Assembly (NCBI GenBank): GCA_002376235.1
Contig: DFNX01000003.1
Span: 496,001 to 560,000, forward strand
Reading direction: 5' to 3'
From: Neorhizobium sp. UBA3556
Lineage (GTDB): Bacteria; Pseudomonadota; Alphaproteobacteria; Rhizobiales; Rhizobiaceae
DNA: 64,000 nt
Part shown: piece by piece, positions 8,562 through 17,531 of the stretch
Layout of the letters: each line of letters begins with the position of its first letter
How positions within the stretch are numbered: the stretch's first letter is position 1
Made by a program: the position numbers and the translations under genes
The notes under the pieces: generated by a model
Database searches by the model: none
Seen by the model: the letters and a program-made list of their open reading frames with translations, nothing else
What the model was told of the DNA's origin: nothing

Positions 8562-9335
8562 CTACCAGACTTTCCACTGGGCCGAACGCGATGCCCACAT
8601 GTCGTTCAGCACCGTCTTGTCGCGCAGCGTATCCATCGGATGCCAGAAGCCGTGGTGGCGATAGGCCATGAGCTCGCCCTGCTTGGCCAGTTCGTCCATC
8701 GGGCCCCTCTCCCACATGACCTCGTCGCCTTCGATCAACCCGAGCACGGACGGATTGAGGACGAAGAAACCGCCGCTGATCCAGGTGCCGCCGTTTTCCG
8801 GCTTTTCGTTGAAGGCCTGGACGCGCGGATCTTCGTCCTCCAGATACATTGCGCCAAAACGGCCGACCGGCTGAACGGCGGTCACGGTTGCGCTTTTGCC
8901 ATGGTCCTTGTGGAACTTCAAAAGGGCCGTCAGGTCTATGTCGCCGACGCCGTCTCCATAGGTCATGAAAAACGGCTCGTTGCCCAGAAGGTGCCGGATG
9001 CGGGCAAGCCTGCCGCCCGTCATCGTATCCGCACCCGTATCCGCCAGCGTGACGCGCCAGTCTTCGCAAGGCGGGTCAAGATACGTGACTTCCGATGTCG
9101 CAAGGTCGAATGTGACACTCGATCCACGCATCCGCAAGTCTTCAAAGAACTTCTTGATCAGATGTCCCTTGTAACCACAGCACACGATGAAGTCTTTCAC
9201 GCCGTGGGCTGCGTATATCTTCATGATGTGCCAGAGTATTGGTTGACCACCAATCTCGACCAAAGGCTTCGGCACAGTCGACGTCTCTTCGGAAAGTCTT
9301 GTTCCAAGACCTCCCGCCAAAATCACAGCTTTCAT
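8562..9335 (-). CDS. rfbF: Glucose-1-phosphate cytidylyltransferase
   Basis: 257 residues with the sugar-nucleotide transferase signature GGLGTRLSEET followed by PKPLVEIGG at the N-terminus, and FMTYGDGVGD (about residues 128-137) for metal and sugar binding. It matches RfbF, which makes CDP-glucose from CTP and glucose-1-phosphate. This is the first committed step to CDP-3,6-dideoxy or branched sugars. I start at the ATG of MKAVILAGG; an upstream in-frame extension is AT-rich and not conserved-looking. It is the first gene of the eight-gene operon. The next expected enzyme, CDP-glucose 4,6-dehydratase (RfbG), is absent from the window. Confidence 0.92.
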   Translation of the reverse strand: MKAVILAGGLGTRLSEETSTVPKPLVEIGGQPILWHIMKIYAAHGVKDFIVCCGYKGHLIKKFFEDLRMRGSSVTFDLATSEVTYLDPPCEDWRVTLADTGADTMTGGRLARIRHLLGNEPFFMTYGDGVGDIDLTALLKFHKDHGKSATVTAVQPVGRFGAMYLEDEDPRVQAFNEKPENGGTWISGGFFVLNPSVLGLIEGDEVMWERGPMDELAKQGELMAYRHHGFWHPMDTLRDKTVLNDMWASRSAQWKVW

Positions 9336-9674
9336 AGTAAAACACGCCACCCACTCTGTGATACCCAAAATCTGGATTTCACACTGAACTACAAACGATA
9401 CGCGAATGCCGGCAATTTTTCTTGGTAAGCCAAGCAAAACACAATTCATGAGGGCTAGCAAGCGGTTTTTATTTATTATTAAGCTTTAAGAAAATATAGG
9501 TGAGTAATAAAAATCTCATTCCAACAATTGAATTGAAATATCGATCGTATCGCCGCACGAATAGCAGTCAAACTGCCGTCGAAGTCACCCAAGGGAAGTA
9601 AGCTTCATCCGGAGCGCAGCACTCAATCTCGAACCAAGCTAGAACCGGCCACGGCTCACGAGGTGACCAAAGCC
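9336..9674. other. Non-coding gap between wzx-like gene and rfbF, AT-rich centre
   Basis: 339 bases without a supportable gene. It must contain the promoter of the rfbF operon on the minus strand. The segment about 9460-9540 is strikingly AT-rich compared with its surroundings, which is common in polysaccharide islands that are silenced or recently acquired. I see no convincing -35/-10 pair and no terminator hairpin for the flippase gene. Confidence 0.5.
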
Positions 9675-11114
9675 TCAGTGCGCATCGAACAATTCGAACT
9701 TGCCGCCACCGAGCCTCAATCTCAGACCAAGCGCCAGCAGGGTGGCGCCATAACAGGCTGCACCGAATGCCGCGACCAGCACCATCTCAAGGAAATCGGC
9801 AATACCCGGCCCGTCGAGCTGCACCCTCAACCAATAAACGGCAGCCACCATCACGGCACCCGCAACGCCCACCTTCCACAGGTTGAGGATCTGCCGCCGA
9901 AAGCCGAGACCCAGAAGACGCCGGACCTGAAACACATAAAAGCCCCCCATGACCACGGCCATGACCAGCCGCGCATAGATGACACCCTCTATCGACATGA
10001 AATAGAAGCCGAGCGTGACTGCGGTCGTACGGAGAATGAAATCGATCAGATTGATCCGGAAGATGACATCCGGCCTGTCCACCGCAAGGCTTAAGGAAAT
10101 AAGCGTCTGAAAATAGGGAACCGGCAGCATGGAAACGGAGAGGAGCGCCAGATAAGGGGCCGCTTCCGCCCATTGCGGACCGAGCAGAAGATTGGTCACG
10201 AGATCCGCCGTCAGCGCGATACCAAGCGTGGCCGGCACGCAGATCAGCATGGCGATGCGGATCGCTTTCAAGAAGGCGAGGCCCACACGGCCACGGTCCG
10301 AACTTATCCTTGAAAAGGCAGACATCAGCGGCTGAAGGGCCGGCCCGATAAAACTCTGCGTCGGGATCAGCGACACGTCGTTGGCGACCGTGTATCGGCC
10401 GAGCAAAGTCTTGGGAACATAGGCGCCGATCATCAGCCGGTCATACTGCCAGTTCAGCGCGGACACGACCTGCGAGGCGGTGAACCAGCCCATAAAACCT
10501 GCAAAATCGGGCAGTCGCTGGAACGAGAATGCAGGGCGATACCGGGCAAACACATAGGACATGATGGTCGTGACGCTTGCAGCGACGACATAGTTGGCGA
10601 CAAGAGCCCAATAACCGCCTTCAGTGTAGACGATAACGATGGCTGCAATCAGACCGCATACCTTACTCGTGGTCTCGGCGATAAAGGTCGGCCGAAAGTC
10701 GATATTGCGAGCGAAATACACCATTGCCGGACTGTAAAGTCCCTTCACCACTGTGCCGATCGCCAGGATGCAGACCACGGGCACCAGTTCGGGATCACCG
10801 TTTATCCACGAATAGGGCCATGCACAGCCGATCGTCAGGACGGCCACGGCAATGCTCCGCAAAACGGCGAGGGTGAAACCCGTATCGAGATGTTTTTTGT
10901 CTATGGCGGGAAGACGCACAAGTGCCTGCGTGACCGGCACTTCCAGCACGCTATCGATGATCAGCACCAAGGCCATGGCGAGCGCAGTGACACCGAAATC
11001 GGCAGGAACCAGCAGGCGCGCCAGGATGAGCAGATTGAGGAAATCGACAACGCGACCGAAGAGACGCGAGAAGATCAGCCAGGACGCGCCTCTCAGCGTG
11101 GCAAATGCAAGCAT
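9675..11114 (-). CDS. Polysaccharide flippase, Wzx/MVF-MATE-like
   Basis: 479 residues, extremely hydrophobic, with about 12-14 predicted membrane segments. The N-terminal ASWLIFSRLFGRVVDFLN and LVPADFGVTALAM regions are typical of the polysaccharide-synthesis (Wzx/ExoT-like) family, which flips undecaprenyl-linked oligosaccharides across the inner membrane. I chose the ATG at 11114; a TTG eight codons upstream would also give an open frame. It is transcribed divergently from the FAD oxidoreductase at 11439. With the polymerase at 565-1959 it would form a Wzx/Wzy-type pathway. Confidence 0.85.
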   Translation of the reverse strand: MLAFATLRGASWLIFSRLFGRVVDFLNLLILARLLVPADFGVTALAMALVLIIDSVLEVPVTQALVRLPAIDKKHLDTGFTLAVLRSIAVAVLTIGCAWPYSWINGDPELVPVVCILAIGTVVKGLYSPAMVYFARNIDFRPTFIAETTSKVCGLIAAIVIVYTEGGYWALVANYVVAASVTTIMSYVFARYRPAFSFQRLPDFAGFMGWFTASQVVSALNWQYDRLMIGAYVPKTLLGRYTVANDVSLIPTQSFIGPALQPLMSAFSRISSDRGRVGLAFLKAIRIAMLICVPATLGIALTADLVTNLLLGPQWAEAAPYLALLSVSMLPVPYFQTLISLSLAVDRPDVIFRINLIDFILRTTAVTLGFYFMSIEGVIYARLVMAVVMGGFYVFQVRRLLGLGFRRQILNLWKVGVAGAVMVAAVYWLRVQLDGPGIADFLEMVLVAAFGAACYGATLLALGLRLRLGGGKFELFDAH

Positions 11115-11438
11115 CGACGACCCAACCCTCAACAACAATAACCGTCAGCGAACCTTCCGGTTTTCACCGGGGCCGCGTTTCGCGGGCCGATACATGCGGA
11201 TCATTCCGGAACAGAGGATCAGCAGACCTTCCAACGCAACCAACGATACACACAAACAAACAATAATCTATACTAAAATCAAGGATATCTCCGATCACGC
11301 CCGAATGTCTAAATCTCATAAAAGCAATTTATTGTGAATTTCTTCCGTTGACACTTCAGTAATTATAGTGCCGATTTACTATCGGCGACATGTCCAACAA
11401 GTATTGTTTGAACTTCTGGTCAACGTGAAGGAGAATCG
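11115..11438. other. Divergent intergenic region, likely promoters for wzx-like gene and FAD gene
   Basis: 324 bases without a gene. A perfect 6-bp inverted repeat GCCGAT/ATCGGC separated by five bases (11370-11386) lies 53 bases before the plus-strand ATG, and TTGACA occurs at 11348-11353. The TTGACA lacks a well-spaced -10, so I do not call a promoter. The stretch 11240-11340 is AT-rich. Confidence 0.4.
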
Positions 11439-12839
11439 ATGCATGATTCTTACGAGTTGCAGCAGGAAGCGGTATCCGAGACCGAGATTTACGACGCGAT
11501 CATACTCGGCGCAGGCGTAAGCGGGCTTGTCGCAGCATCGGTCCTGCTTCGGCAAAACAACGAGCGGATCGCGGTTGTCGACGAATACGCACATATCGGC
11601 GGAAACCACATCGACTGGTCTACGAACGGCTTCACCTTCGACGTCGGCAGCCTCATCTTCCAGGATGACTCGCCGCTCCTCAAGCACTTTCCGGAACTGC
11701 TTGAGCATTACATCCATATTCAACCGACCTGGGGAAGGCTCAACCCGCAAGGAAAGGTGACGCGCTACCCGATCTCGGTTGCCGATGACATCCTGCGTGC
11801 CGGACCGATCGAGATCTGCCGGATCGCATTCTCGGTCATTCATGCGCGCATCCGGCAGCGCCCTTTACGCAACGCCCGTGACTTCGCCGCATTCTGGATC
11901 GGCGCCTATCTGCTCAGGCGTTCGGGGCTGAAAAACTATATGGCGCGGTTCTACGGCATGCCGCCGGAACATATCGACCTGGAACTGGCCGAAAAGCGGA
12001 TGATGTGGATCAAGGAGCATTCATCGCTGCGCAGCCTTGTGCGAAAGATGACGCAGAAAAAACCGCCACACATGAAGAACAAACAGCTTGCGAGGCCGAA
12101 GGCGGGTTATGCCGCGCTTTATGAGCCGGCCAAATGCGGCCTCGCCGAAAAGGGCGTCACCTTCAGGCTCGGGACATTCATTTCGAAAGTGGTGAAAAAC
12201 GATGACCATTTCATCGTGATCCCGACCGAGGGCAGAAAGATCGCCTCCAGGCGCATGATCTCGACAGTCCCGATCAACATTACCCATCGGCTTTGCGGCC
12301 TGGAGCAGGACAAGCCGCTGCAGACGATCACCCTGATCAGCCTCTATTTCAGCTTCGCCGGTGACCGCGGCTTTGCACAATCGATCCTCTACAACTTTTC
12401 CTACGAAGCCGCATGGAAGCGACTGACCATCTATTCGGACTTTTACGGCCGGACCGATGGCCGCGAGTATTTCGCCGTTGAAGTGGTCAGCAACGACACG
12501 ATAGCCAGCATCGAACTCGCCGAGGCCGAGTTCCGGGCGCATGTGGCCCGAAACAATATCTTCGATGGCGACCTGAGGCTCGAAGGCGGGCAGATACTGG
12601 AAAATGCCTACCCGATCTATACCCATGGCGCTCCGGCAGAGGCAGACAGGCAGATAGAGCGACTGAAGCAGTTCGGGATCGAGTCATTCGGCCGCCACGG
12701 CGCCTTCAACTATCAGCCCACGGCCCGCGTTTCGACATTGGAAGCGGAGCGGGCTTTGGGATATCGTCACCCGGAACCGGCCGACAATCCGGCAGACCGG
12801 GACCAGCATGACAAGAGACTTGAGCTTATTCCCATGTGA
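11439..12839 (+). CDS. FAD-dependent oxidoreductase, UDP-galactopyranose mutase/amine-oxidase-like
   Basis: 466 residues. The dinucleotide-binding motif AIILGAGVSGLVAAS lies at about residues 20-34 and is followed by VVDEYAHIGGNHIDW, similar to the FAD contacts of UDP-galactopyranose mutase and protoporphyrinogen-oxidase-like enzymes. Its start is well supported by AAGGAG five bases upstream. It leads the plus-strand group and is followed after 16 bases by a glycosyltransferase. A role in modifying a sugar of the polysaccharide is likely but the reaction is unknown. It belongs to the same superfamily as 2008-3336, but the two read as distant paralogs. Confidence 0.75.
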   Translation: MHDSYELQQEAVSETEIYDAIILGAGVSGLVAASVLLRQNNERIAVVDEYAHIGGNHIDWSTNGFTFDVGSLIFQDDSPLLKHFPELLEHYIHIQPTWGRLNPQGKVTRYPISVADDILRAGPIEICRIAFSVIHARIRQRPLRNARDFAAFWIGAYLLRRSGLKNYMARFYGMPPEHIDLELAEKRMMWIKEHSSLRSLVRKMTQKKPPHMKNKQLARPKAGYAALYEPAKCGLAEKGVTFRLGTFISKVVKNDDHFIVIPTEGRKIASRRMISTVPINITHRLCGLEQDKPLQTITLISLYFSFAGDRGFAQSILYNFSYEAAWKRLTIYSDFYGRTDGREYFAVEVVSNDTIASIELAEAEFRAHVARNNIFDGDLRLEGGQILENAYPIYTHGAPAEADRQIERLKQFGIESFGRHGAFNYQPTARVSTLEAERALGYRHPEPADNPADRDQHDKRLELIPM

Positions 12840-12855
12840 AAGCGGGTAACCGACC

Positions 12856-13944
12856 ATGCGCATCATGCATCTCCTCAATCACACCTACCGGCTGAACGGA
12901 CATGTGCATGCCGCGGTCGACCTGGCATGCGAGCAGAGAAGACTGGGGCATGAGGTGTGCATTGCCAGCGGCGGCGGCGATTTCGACGAGCTGCTGGCAA
13001 GCCACCACGTGGCAACCCGGATCGTCGATCACGAAAGGCGGCCATTGGCCGTTATCAGGTCGATGATGAGGCTGAAGCAGTGTGTGAATGAATGGAAGCC
13101 TGATGTCATCCATGCGCATATGATGACGAGCGCCGTACTTGCCTTCCCTGTCTGCAAGCTTTCGGGCATTCCGCTTGTCACCACCGTTCACAACGAATTC
13201 GAAAAAAGCGCCATTCTGATGGGACTTGGCAAGCGCGTGATCGCAGTCAGCGAATCCGTCAGCCGCTCCATGCAGCAGCGCGGCATTTCGCCCAAAAAGC
13301 TGCATGTCGTGCTCAACGGCACGATCGGGACTGCACGGTTTGCAAACCGGAATGCGGAGCCCGCAAAGCTTGCGCATCCGAACATCGTGTTTGTCGGCGG
13401 ACTGCATCCCCGCAAAGGCGTGGTCGATCTCATTGCCGCCTTCAAGACGGCCCATTCGGCTTTTCCGGCAGCCAGGCTCTATATTGTCGGCAGCGGCCCG
13501 ATGGAGGAGGAGTATCAGGAACTTGCCCGTCAAACCGGCTGCAGCGATGCGATCACCTTTGTCGGCTCAGTCGACGACCCCTATCCCTACATGCTGGCGG
13601 CGGACATATTCGTGCTGCCGTCGCTTGCCGATCCGGCTCCGCTGGTGATTTCAGAGGCACGCGAGGCGGCTTGCGCCATTATCGGGACCAAGGTCGATGG
13701 CATTCCACAACTGCTGGAATTCGGTGAGGCCGGAATTCTGGTGCCACCATCCGCGCCGGACATGTTGGCCACTGCGCTTATCGATCTTCTTGGCGATCCG
13801 GCAAAGCTTAAGGAATGGCGGGAGAAGAGCCAGCTTCGCATAGACAACCTGACCATAGAGCGCGTGGCACTGGAAACGACCGCCGTCTATCGATCCGCCA
13901 TGACACAACCGAAGCTTATCGGCGCCGCCAGCCGGGCGGTCTAA
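12856..13944 (+). CDS. Glycosyltransferase family 4
   Basis: 362 residues with GT-B architecture. The N-terminal half contains HAHMMTS (about residue 76) and the donor domain begins at VFVGGLHPRKGVVDLI (about 175). The C-terminal PLVISEAREAAC and GEAGILVPP correspond to the EX7E-type sugar-nucleotide site of GT4 enzymes. It probably transfers a hexose to the lipid-linked repeat unit at the cytoplasmic membrane face. It sits 16 bases after the FAD enzyme, so the two are likely co-transcribed. Donor and acceptor cannot be predicted. Confidence 0.88.
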   Translation: MRIMHLLNHTYRLNGHVHAAVDLACEQRRLGHEVCIASGGGDFDELLASHHVATRIVDHERRPLAVIRSMMRLKQCVNEWKPDVIHAHMMTSAVLAFPVCKLSGIPLVTTVHNEFEKSAILMGLGKRVIAVSESVSRSMQQRGISPKKLHVVLNGTIGTARFANRNAEPAKLAHPNIVFVGGLHPRKGVVDLIAAFKTAHSAFPAARLYIVGSGPMEEEYQELARQTGCSDAITFVGSVDDPYPYMLAADIFVLPSLADPAPLVISEAREAACAIIGTKVDGIPQLLEFGEAGILVPPSAPDMLATALIDLLGDPAKLKEWREKSQLRIDNLTIERVALETTAVYRSAMTQPKLIGAASRAV

Positions 13945-14332
13945 CGCCCTCTCCCCAGACGATCAAACAGCTCCGCCCGACATTTGCCGGGTGGGCCGAG
14001 TGCGGCCTTACATGGGAAACTGCGCCTTTACGCCCGAATTCCGGCGAAGCCCGGAGGCGATGAGCATTTTTTCGGCAAAAAGCCTACTCGGAATGCAATT
14101 GGTGGTCGTTTGCTAAGCTGTTGATTCGTCGAATTAATGGCTTATCGACACTCGAAAACCATCTGCAATCTGCAGGACCCTACCCCTAAACTTGGAAAAA
14201 TAAATATTAACTCCTTATTCACTTTATATAATTTTCATTTAACATGATCCGCAGAATACAAACAAAGTAAAACAAGGCCGAAATCTCACCCCTTAGCGTT
14301 GTTCCGAATCTATAGTACTGAGGCTAGATTCC
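13945..14332. other. 388-base gap, AT-rich, presumed promoter of the FemAB-like gene
   Basis: No gene is supportable. The first part is GC-rich with a short GCCCG/CGGGTGGGC inverted repeat near 13975-14000 that could act as a weak terminator for the glycosyltransferase. From about 14080 to 14290 the sequence becomes strongly AT-rich. No clear sigma-70 promoter could be assigned, although TATAGT lies at 14310-14315. Confidence 0.4.
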
Positions 14333-15325
14333 ATGCTCATGAGTAACAAGAGTATTGACAGGCATGCCCAGATAAAGGCCACAGCAGAAAAGGCCTTCAA
14401 CAAGCTGACACCCACAATATTTCATGAGCCATGGTGGCTGGAGGCTGCCACGAGAGGAAGGATCGAGTTCGCCGAAGTGACCGATGGCGGACGAACGGTC
14501 GGGCGCCTTCCCTATATGGTGAATTCGCGATACGGGCTGACGAGCAGCAACATGCCGACGCTCACGCATTTCCTCGGTCCCGGCATTGATGACGGCGGCG
14601 GCAGCGAAGCCAACCGTTATGTCAAACGCAACTCGATCACCCAGGAACTCATCCGCAAACTTCCGCAGCTTTCATCCTTCCGACAGAAGATGCATCGCGG
14701 CATTTGCGACGCCCTGCCCTTTCAGGCGCAAGGGTATGGCGTGCAGGTTCAGTTTACCTTCGAGATAGAGCCCTATCCGGAAGCGACGATCTGGAAAGGC
14801 ATGCGCGACAAGACACGCAACGTCATTCGCCGCGCGGCGGAAAATTTCGACGTTTTTGAAAGCGCTGATCCGGAAGCCTTCCTTCATCTCTCGATGACGC
14901 ATCTCGAGCAGAAGAGCATGCAGGCCAATATCGATTTCGATACCTGCCTGGAGATCGCAAAACAGGCGATCAGCCGCGGGCGCGGTCATATCTGGGTCGC
15001 AAGGGAATGCGCGACGGGCACACCGAAGGCCGCGATATTCTGCGTCTGGGACAACAGCACCTATTATTACCTGATGTCGACCCGTGCATCGGATGCCGGC
15101 AACGGCGTCGTGCCGCTGCTCTTGTGGAACGCAATCCAGTCGGCCTCGTCGATGGGCTACGTGTTCGATTTCGACGGGATCGTCAATGAAGGATCGATCC
15201 TGCTGTTTTCCGGCTTCGGCGGGAAGACATCACCACGCTATATCGTCACCAAGGCCAGCATGCCCTATCGCGTCCTGCGGCAGATCCGCCGGATGGATTC
15301 GTCGGTTAGTAACGCGTTCTGTTGA
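14333..15325 (+). CDS. GNAT/FemAB-like acyl- or aminoacyltransferase
   Basis: 330 residues. The central and C-terminal parts (MRDKTRNVIRRAAENF, LSMTHLEQKS, and YYYLMSTRASDAGNGV) resemble the FemAB/GNAT 'Acetyltransf_6' proteins that lie in polysaccharide clusters. Such proteins are proposed to add acyl or amino acid groups to glycans. The AT-rich upstream region and position right after the glycosyltransferase suggest it is the last gene of the polysaccharide island. GAGG lies nine bases before the first ATG; a second ATG two codons later is possible. The substrate is unknown. Confidence 0.75.
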   Translation: MLMSNKSIDRHAQIKATAEKAFNKLTPTIFHEPWWLEAATRGRIEFAEVTDGGRTVGRLPYMVNSRYGLTSSNMPTLTHFLGPGIDDGGGSEANRYVKRNSITQELIRKLPQLSSFRQKMHRGICDALPFQAQGYGVQVQFTFEIEPYPEATIWKGMRDKTRNVIRRAAENFDVFESADPEAFLHLSMTHLEQKSMQANIDFDTCLEIAKQAISRGRGHIWVARECATGTPKAAIFCVWDNSTYYYLMSTRASDAGNGVVPLLLWNAIQSASSMGYVFDFDGIVNEGSILLFSGFGGKTSPRYIVTKASMPYRVLRQIRRMDSSVSNAFC

Positions 15326-15385
15326 GCAGAGCGGAGCCGAACGGCTAATCTTTCAGAGAGGGTATGGACTGCCCTATGGCAAGGG

Positions 15386-15460
15386 TGGCTGGGGCGCCAG
15401 GATTCGAACCTGGGAATGCCGGTACCAAAAACCGGTGCCTTACCGCTTGGCGACGCCCCA
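15386..15460 (-). tRNA. tRNA-Gln (anticodon TTG)
   Basis: The reverse strand reads TGGGGCGTCGCCAAGCGGTA at its 5' end and finishes with GCCCCAGCCA, giving a 75-nt molecule including an encoded CCA. A 7-bp acceptor stem (TGGGGCG with CGCCCCA), the T-loop GGTTCGAATCC and an anticodon loop TTTTGGT around TTG are visible. The sequence is very close to bacterial glutamine tRNAs. A rhizobial-type promoter lies about 40 bases upstream. Confidence 0.97.
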
Positions 15461-15502
15461 ACATGTTCGTGACGGCATGAAACGCCACACGACAGGCGCT
15501 TC

Positions 15503-15531
15503 CTCTAGCAAAGCTTTGTTTCGCCCTCAAC
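15503..15531 (-). promoter_or_regulatory. Probable promoter of tRNA-Gln
   Basis: On the minus strand GTTGAG and CTAGAG are separated by exactly 17 bases, close to the rhizobial housekeeping pattern CTTGAC-N17-CTATAT. The -10 lies about 40 bases before the tRNA 5' end. Confidence 0.55.
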
Positions 15532-15617
15532 GGCAATCTTCGTTCATCCGCCTATTTTCCTCGCGATAGTTTCTGACCTGAAGTATTCGGCTTTGATCCG
15601 GACGCTTCGGGTCCCTG

Positions 15618-15677
15618 TTTCATCGCATGCCTTTTGGCACAAAACCGCTACCCACTTTTGCCCGGCATGCTTTAAAG
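15618..15677. repeat. Rhizobial-type intergenic palindromic repeat, copy 1
   Basis: Inverted arms GCATGCC (15625-15631) and GGCATGC (15664-15670) enclose the core CAAAACCGCTACCCACTTTTG. The same core arrangement (AAAACCG...ACTTTTG between inverted arms) recurs at about 17660 and 36493, which makes it a dispersed intergenic repeat. Because it occupies the upstream in-frame extension of the MBL gene, that extension is unlikely to be coding. Confidence 0.6.
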
Positions 15678-15716
15678 CGGAGCATGACACGTAAGAAGAC
15701 TGGTAAGGCGCAGGGC

Positions 15717-16628
15717 ATGGCACGCGATATCGATTTCGACATGGAGTTTGCTCCGGCTTACGGCAGTGCCGTTCCGGTTGCCGACGGCGTTCTGAGACTG
15801 ACAGTCAACAACCCCTCGCCTTTCACCTTCCACGGTACGAACAGCTATATCGTCGGCCAATCCACGCTGGCGATCATCGATCCAGGCCCGGATGACGAGA
15901 CGCATTTCGATGCGCTGATGAAAACAATAGATGGCCGGACCGTCAGCCACATCTTCGTCAGCCATACGCATCGCGACCACTCTCCGCTTGCAAGGCGTCT
16001 GAAGGATGCGACGGGCGCATTGACGGTTGCCGAAGGCCCGCACCGCGCGTCGCGGCCTTTGCATGAAGGTGAGATCAATCCGTTTTCTGAAAGCGCCGAT
16101 ACGGACTTCGTTGCGGATATCGCCATTCCCGATGGCGGCGTGATCGAGGGTGACGGCTGGTCCCTTTCCGCCATTCACACGCCTGGCCATACAGCCAATC
16201 ACTCCGCTTTTGCGCTTGACGGCACCGGCATCGTGTTTTCGGCCGATCATGTGATGGCCTGGGCGACAACCATCGTTGCCCCACCGGATGGGTCCATGGC
16301 CGATTTCATGGCTTCGATCGAAAAACTTCTGGCCCGTAAGGACAGGATCTATTTTCCCGGTCATGGCGGCGCGGTGCGCGAACCGGCCTCTTTCCTGCGG
16401 GGCCTCAGGACACATAGGCGAATGCGGGAAAGAGCGGTGATGGAACGGATCATTGCCGGCGACCGGCTGATCAGCGACATGGTCAAAACGATCTATGCGA
16501 AGACCGATCCCAGGCTGCATGGCGCGGCAGCGCTTTCGGTTCTCGCCCATGCCGAGGATCTTCTGGAAAAAGGCCGGGTGGTGACGGATGGGCCTCCATC
16601 GCTTCACGGCCTCTACCGGCCAGTCTGA
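15717..16628 (+). CDS. MBL-fold metallo-hydrolase
   Basis: 303 residues from the ATG of MARDIDFD. The metallo-beta-lactamase signature HTHRDH (about residue 82) supplies the zinc ligands. A second metal-site segment HTPGHTANHSAF (about 153-164) and a C-terminal winged-helix-like region (after about 225) give the layout of the LACTB2-like/BLACT family of hydrolases and RNases. An in-frame ATG at 15684 is the alternative start; anything earlier lies in a repeat. The substrate is not known. It is monocistronic and convergent with the DUF1499 gene, nine bases away. Confidence 0.8.
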   Translation: MARDIDFDMEFAPAYGSAVPVADGVLRLTVNNPSPFTFHGTNSYIVGQSTLAIIDPGPDDETHFDALMKTIDGRTVSHIFVSHTHRDHSPLARRLKDATGALTVAEGPHRASRPLHEGEINPFSESADTDFVADIAIPDGGVIEGDGWSLSAIHTPGHTANHSAFALDGTGIVFSADHVMAWATTIVAPPDGSMADFMASIEKLLARKDRIYFPGHGGAVREPASFLRGLRTHRRMRERAVMERIIAGDRLISDMVKTIYAKTDPRLHGAAALSVLAHAEDLLEKGRVVTDGPPSLHGLYRPV

Positions 16629-16637
16629 CGGAATGGC

Positions 16638-17531
16638 TTAGCTACCGGCAAGCCCGAGCAGTTCGGTATCCAGCCGATCAAGGAAATCCTCTGCAATTTC
16701 CGCACCGAAGCCCAAATCGTGTGGCCCATATCGGGAGACGACACGGATATCGACAAAGGTCGTTTCGGCATCCTCGCGCAACCGGATGACGACATCGAAG
16801 CGCAATCCGACGATCAGCGTGCGCGTTGCGCCCTGCAGTACAACCTCGGTCGGGTTGCCGACGGCGGCATCAAGGGAGGGTTCCGGGCGTGGCAACGGCA
16901 CCGGCGCGATATCGGGGACCGGGGCCTGGTCATCCTTCGGCGCCGTGCGTTCGGTCCGATCCGGCTCGACCAGGGACAGCCCTTCAGTCTTTGCGATGGC
17001 AATCCGGGCAGACAGCGACGCCTTGCGGACACCTTCATAGACCCGGTCGAGCGCGCCTTCATATCGCCGGCCGATCAAGCCCGGATAGGCCGAAAATTGC
17101 GCACGCCGCTCGCCTGCGACTGGTACCGGTGGGCGGGGCAGCCAACGCTGGGCAAAATGCGGCTCCGAGATAAAGGCCGGTGGATCGGCAAGATCCGTCG
17201 AGATGTCGTAGATTGCCGGGGTGGTGTGATATTGCATGACGCCATAGGCGACTGTTCCGATCGGAAGCGCTGCATAGATCAGCCCTTTCGTTGCCGCGAC
17301 ACCGCCGTCAGCTCCAACCTGCCACAGGCGGGCAAGGCCGATGAGCGACAGCGGCAGGGACACGGCAGCGATGGCAGCGGAGAGGAACAGAAGCGCCAGA
17401 AAATCCGGCTGACTGAGTGGACCGAAGCGATGGGCAAGTGCCGAGATCAGGCACAACAGCAATGCCGACAAGGCCAGCCGCCGGCCGAGATAGGCGGATT
17501 GGGATACGGGCCGGACGAAACGGACAGTCAT
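16638..17531 (-). CDS. DUF1499 domain membrane protein
   Basis: 297 residues. Three hydrophobic segments lie near residues 20-110 (LALSALLLCLISALAHRFG; FLALLFLSAAIAAV; GLIYAALPIGTVAYGV). A C-terminal soluble domain contains VGLRFDVVIRLREDAETTFVDIRVVSRYG split by the family's conserved DVVIR and VDIR strands, typical of DUF1499. A proline/aspartate-rich linker interrupts that domain. The function is unknown. I use the ATG of MTVRFVRPV; an ATG 11 codons upstream remains possible. Confidence 0.75.
   Translation of the reverse strand: MTVRFVRPVSQSAYLGRRLALSALLLCLISALAHRFGPLSQPDFLALLFLSAAIAAVSLPLSLIGLARLWQVGADGGVAATKGLIYAALPIGTVAYGVMQYHTTPAIYDISTDLADPPAFISEPHFAQRWLPRPPVPVAGERRAQFSAYPGLIGRRYEGALDRVYEGVRKASLSARIAIAKTEGLSLVEPDRTERTAPKDDQAPVPDIAPVPLPRPEPSLDAAVGNPTEVVLQGATRTLIVGLRFDVVIRLREDAETTFVDIRVVSRYGPHDLGFGAEIAEDFLDRLDTELLGLAGS

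Noticed and set aside
11348..11369. TTGACA with TATAGT as promoter for the FAD oxidoreductase
   Set aside because: Spacing is only ten bases, incompatible with a sigma-70 promoter.
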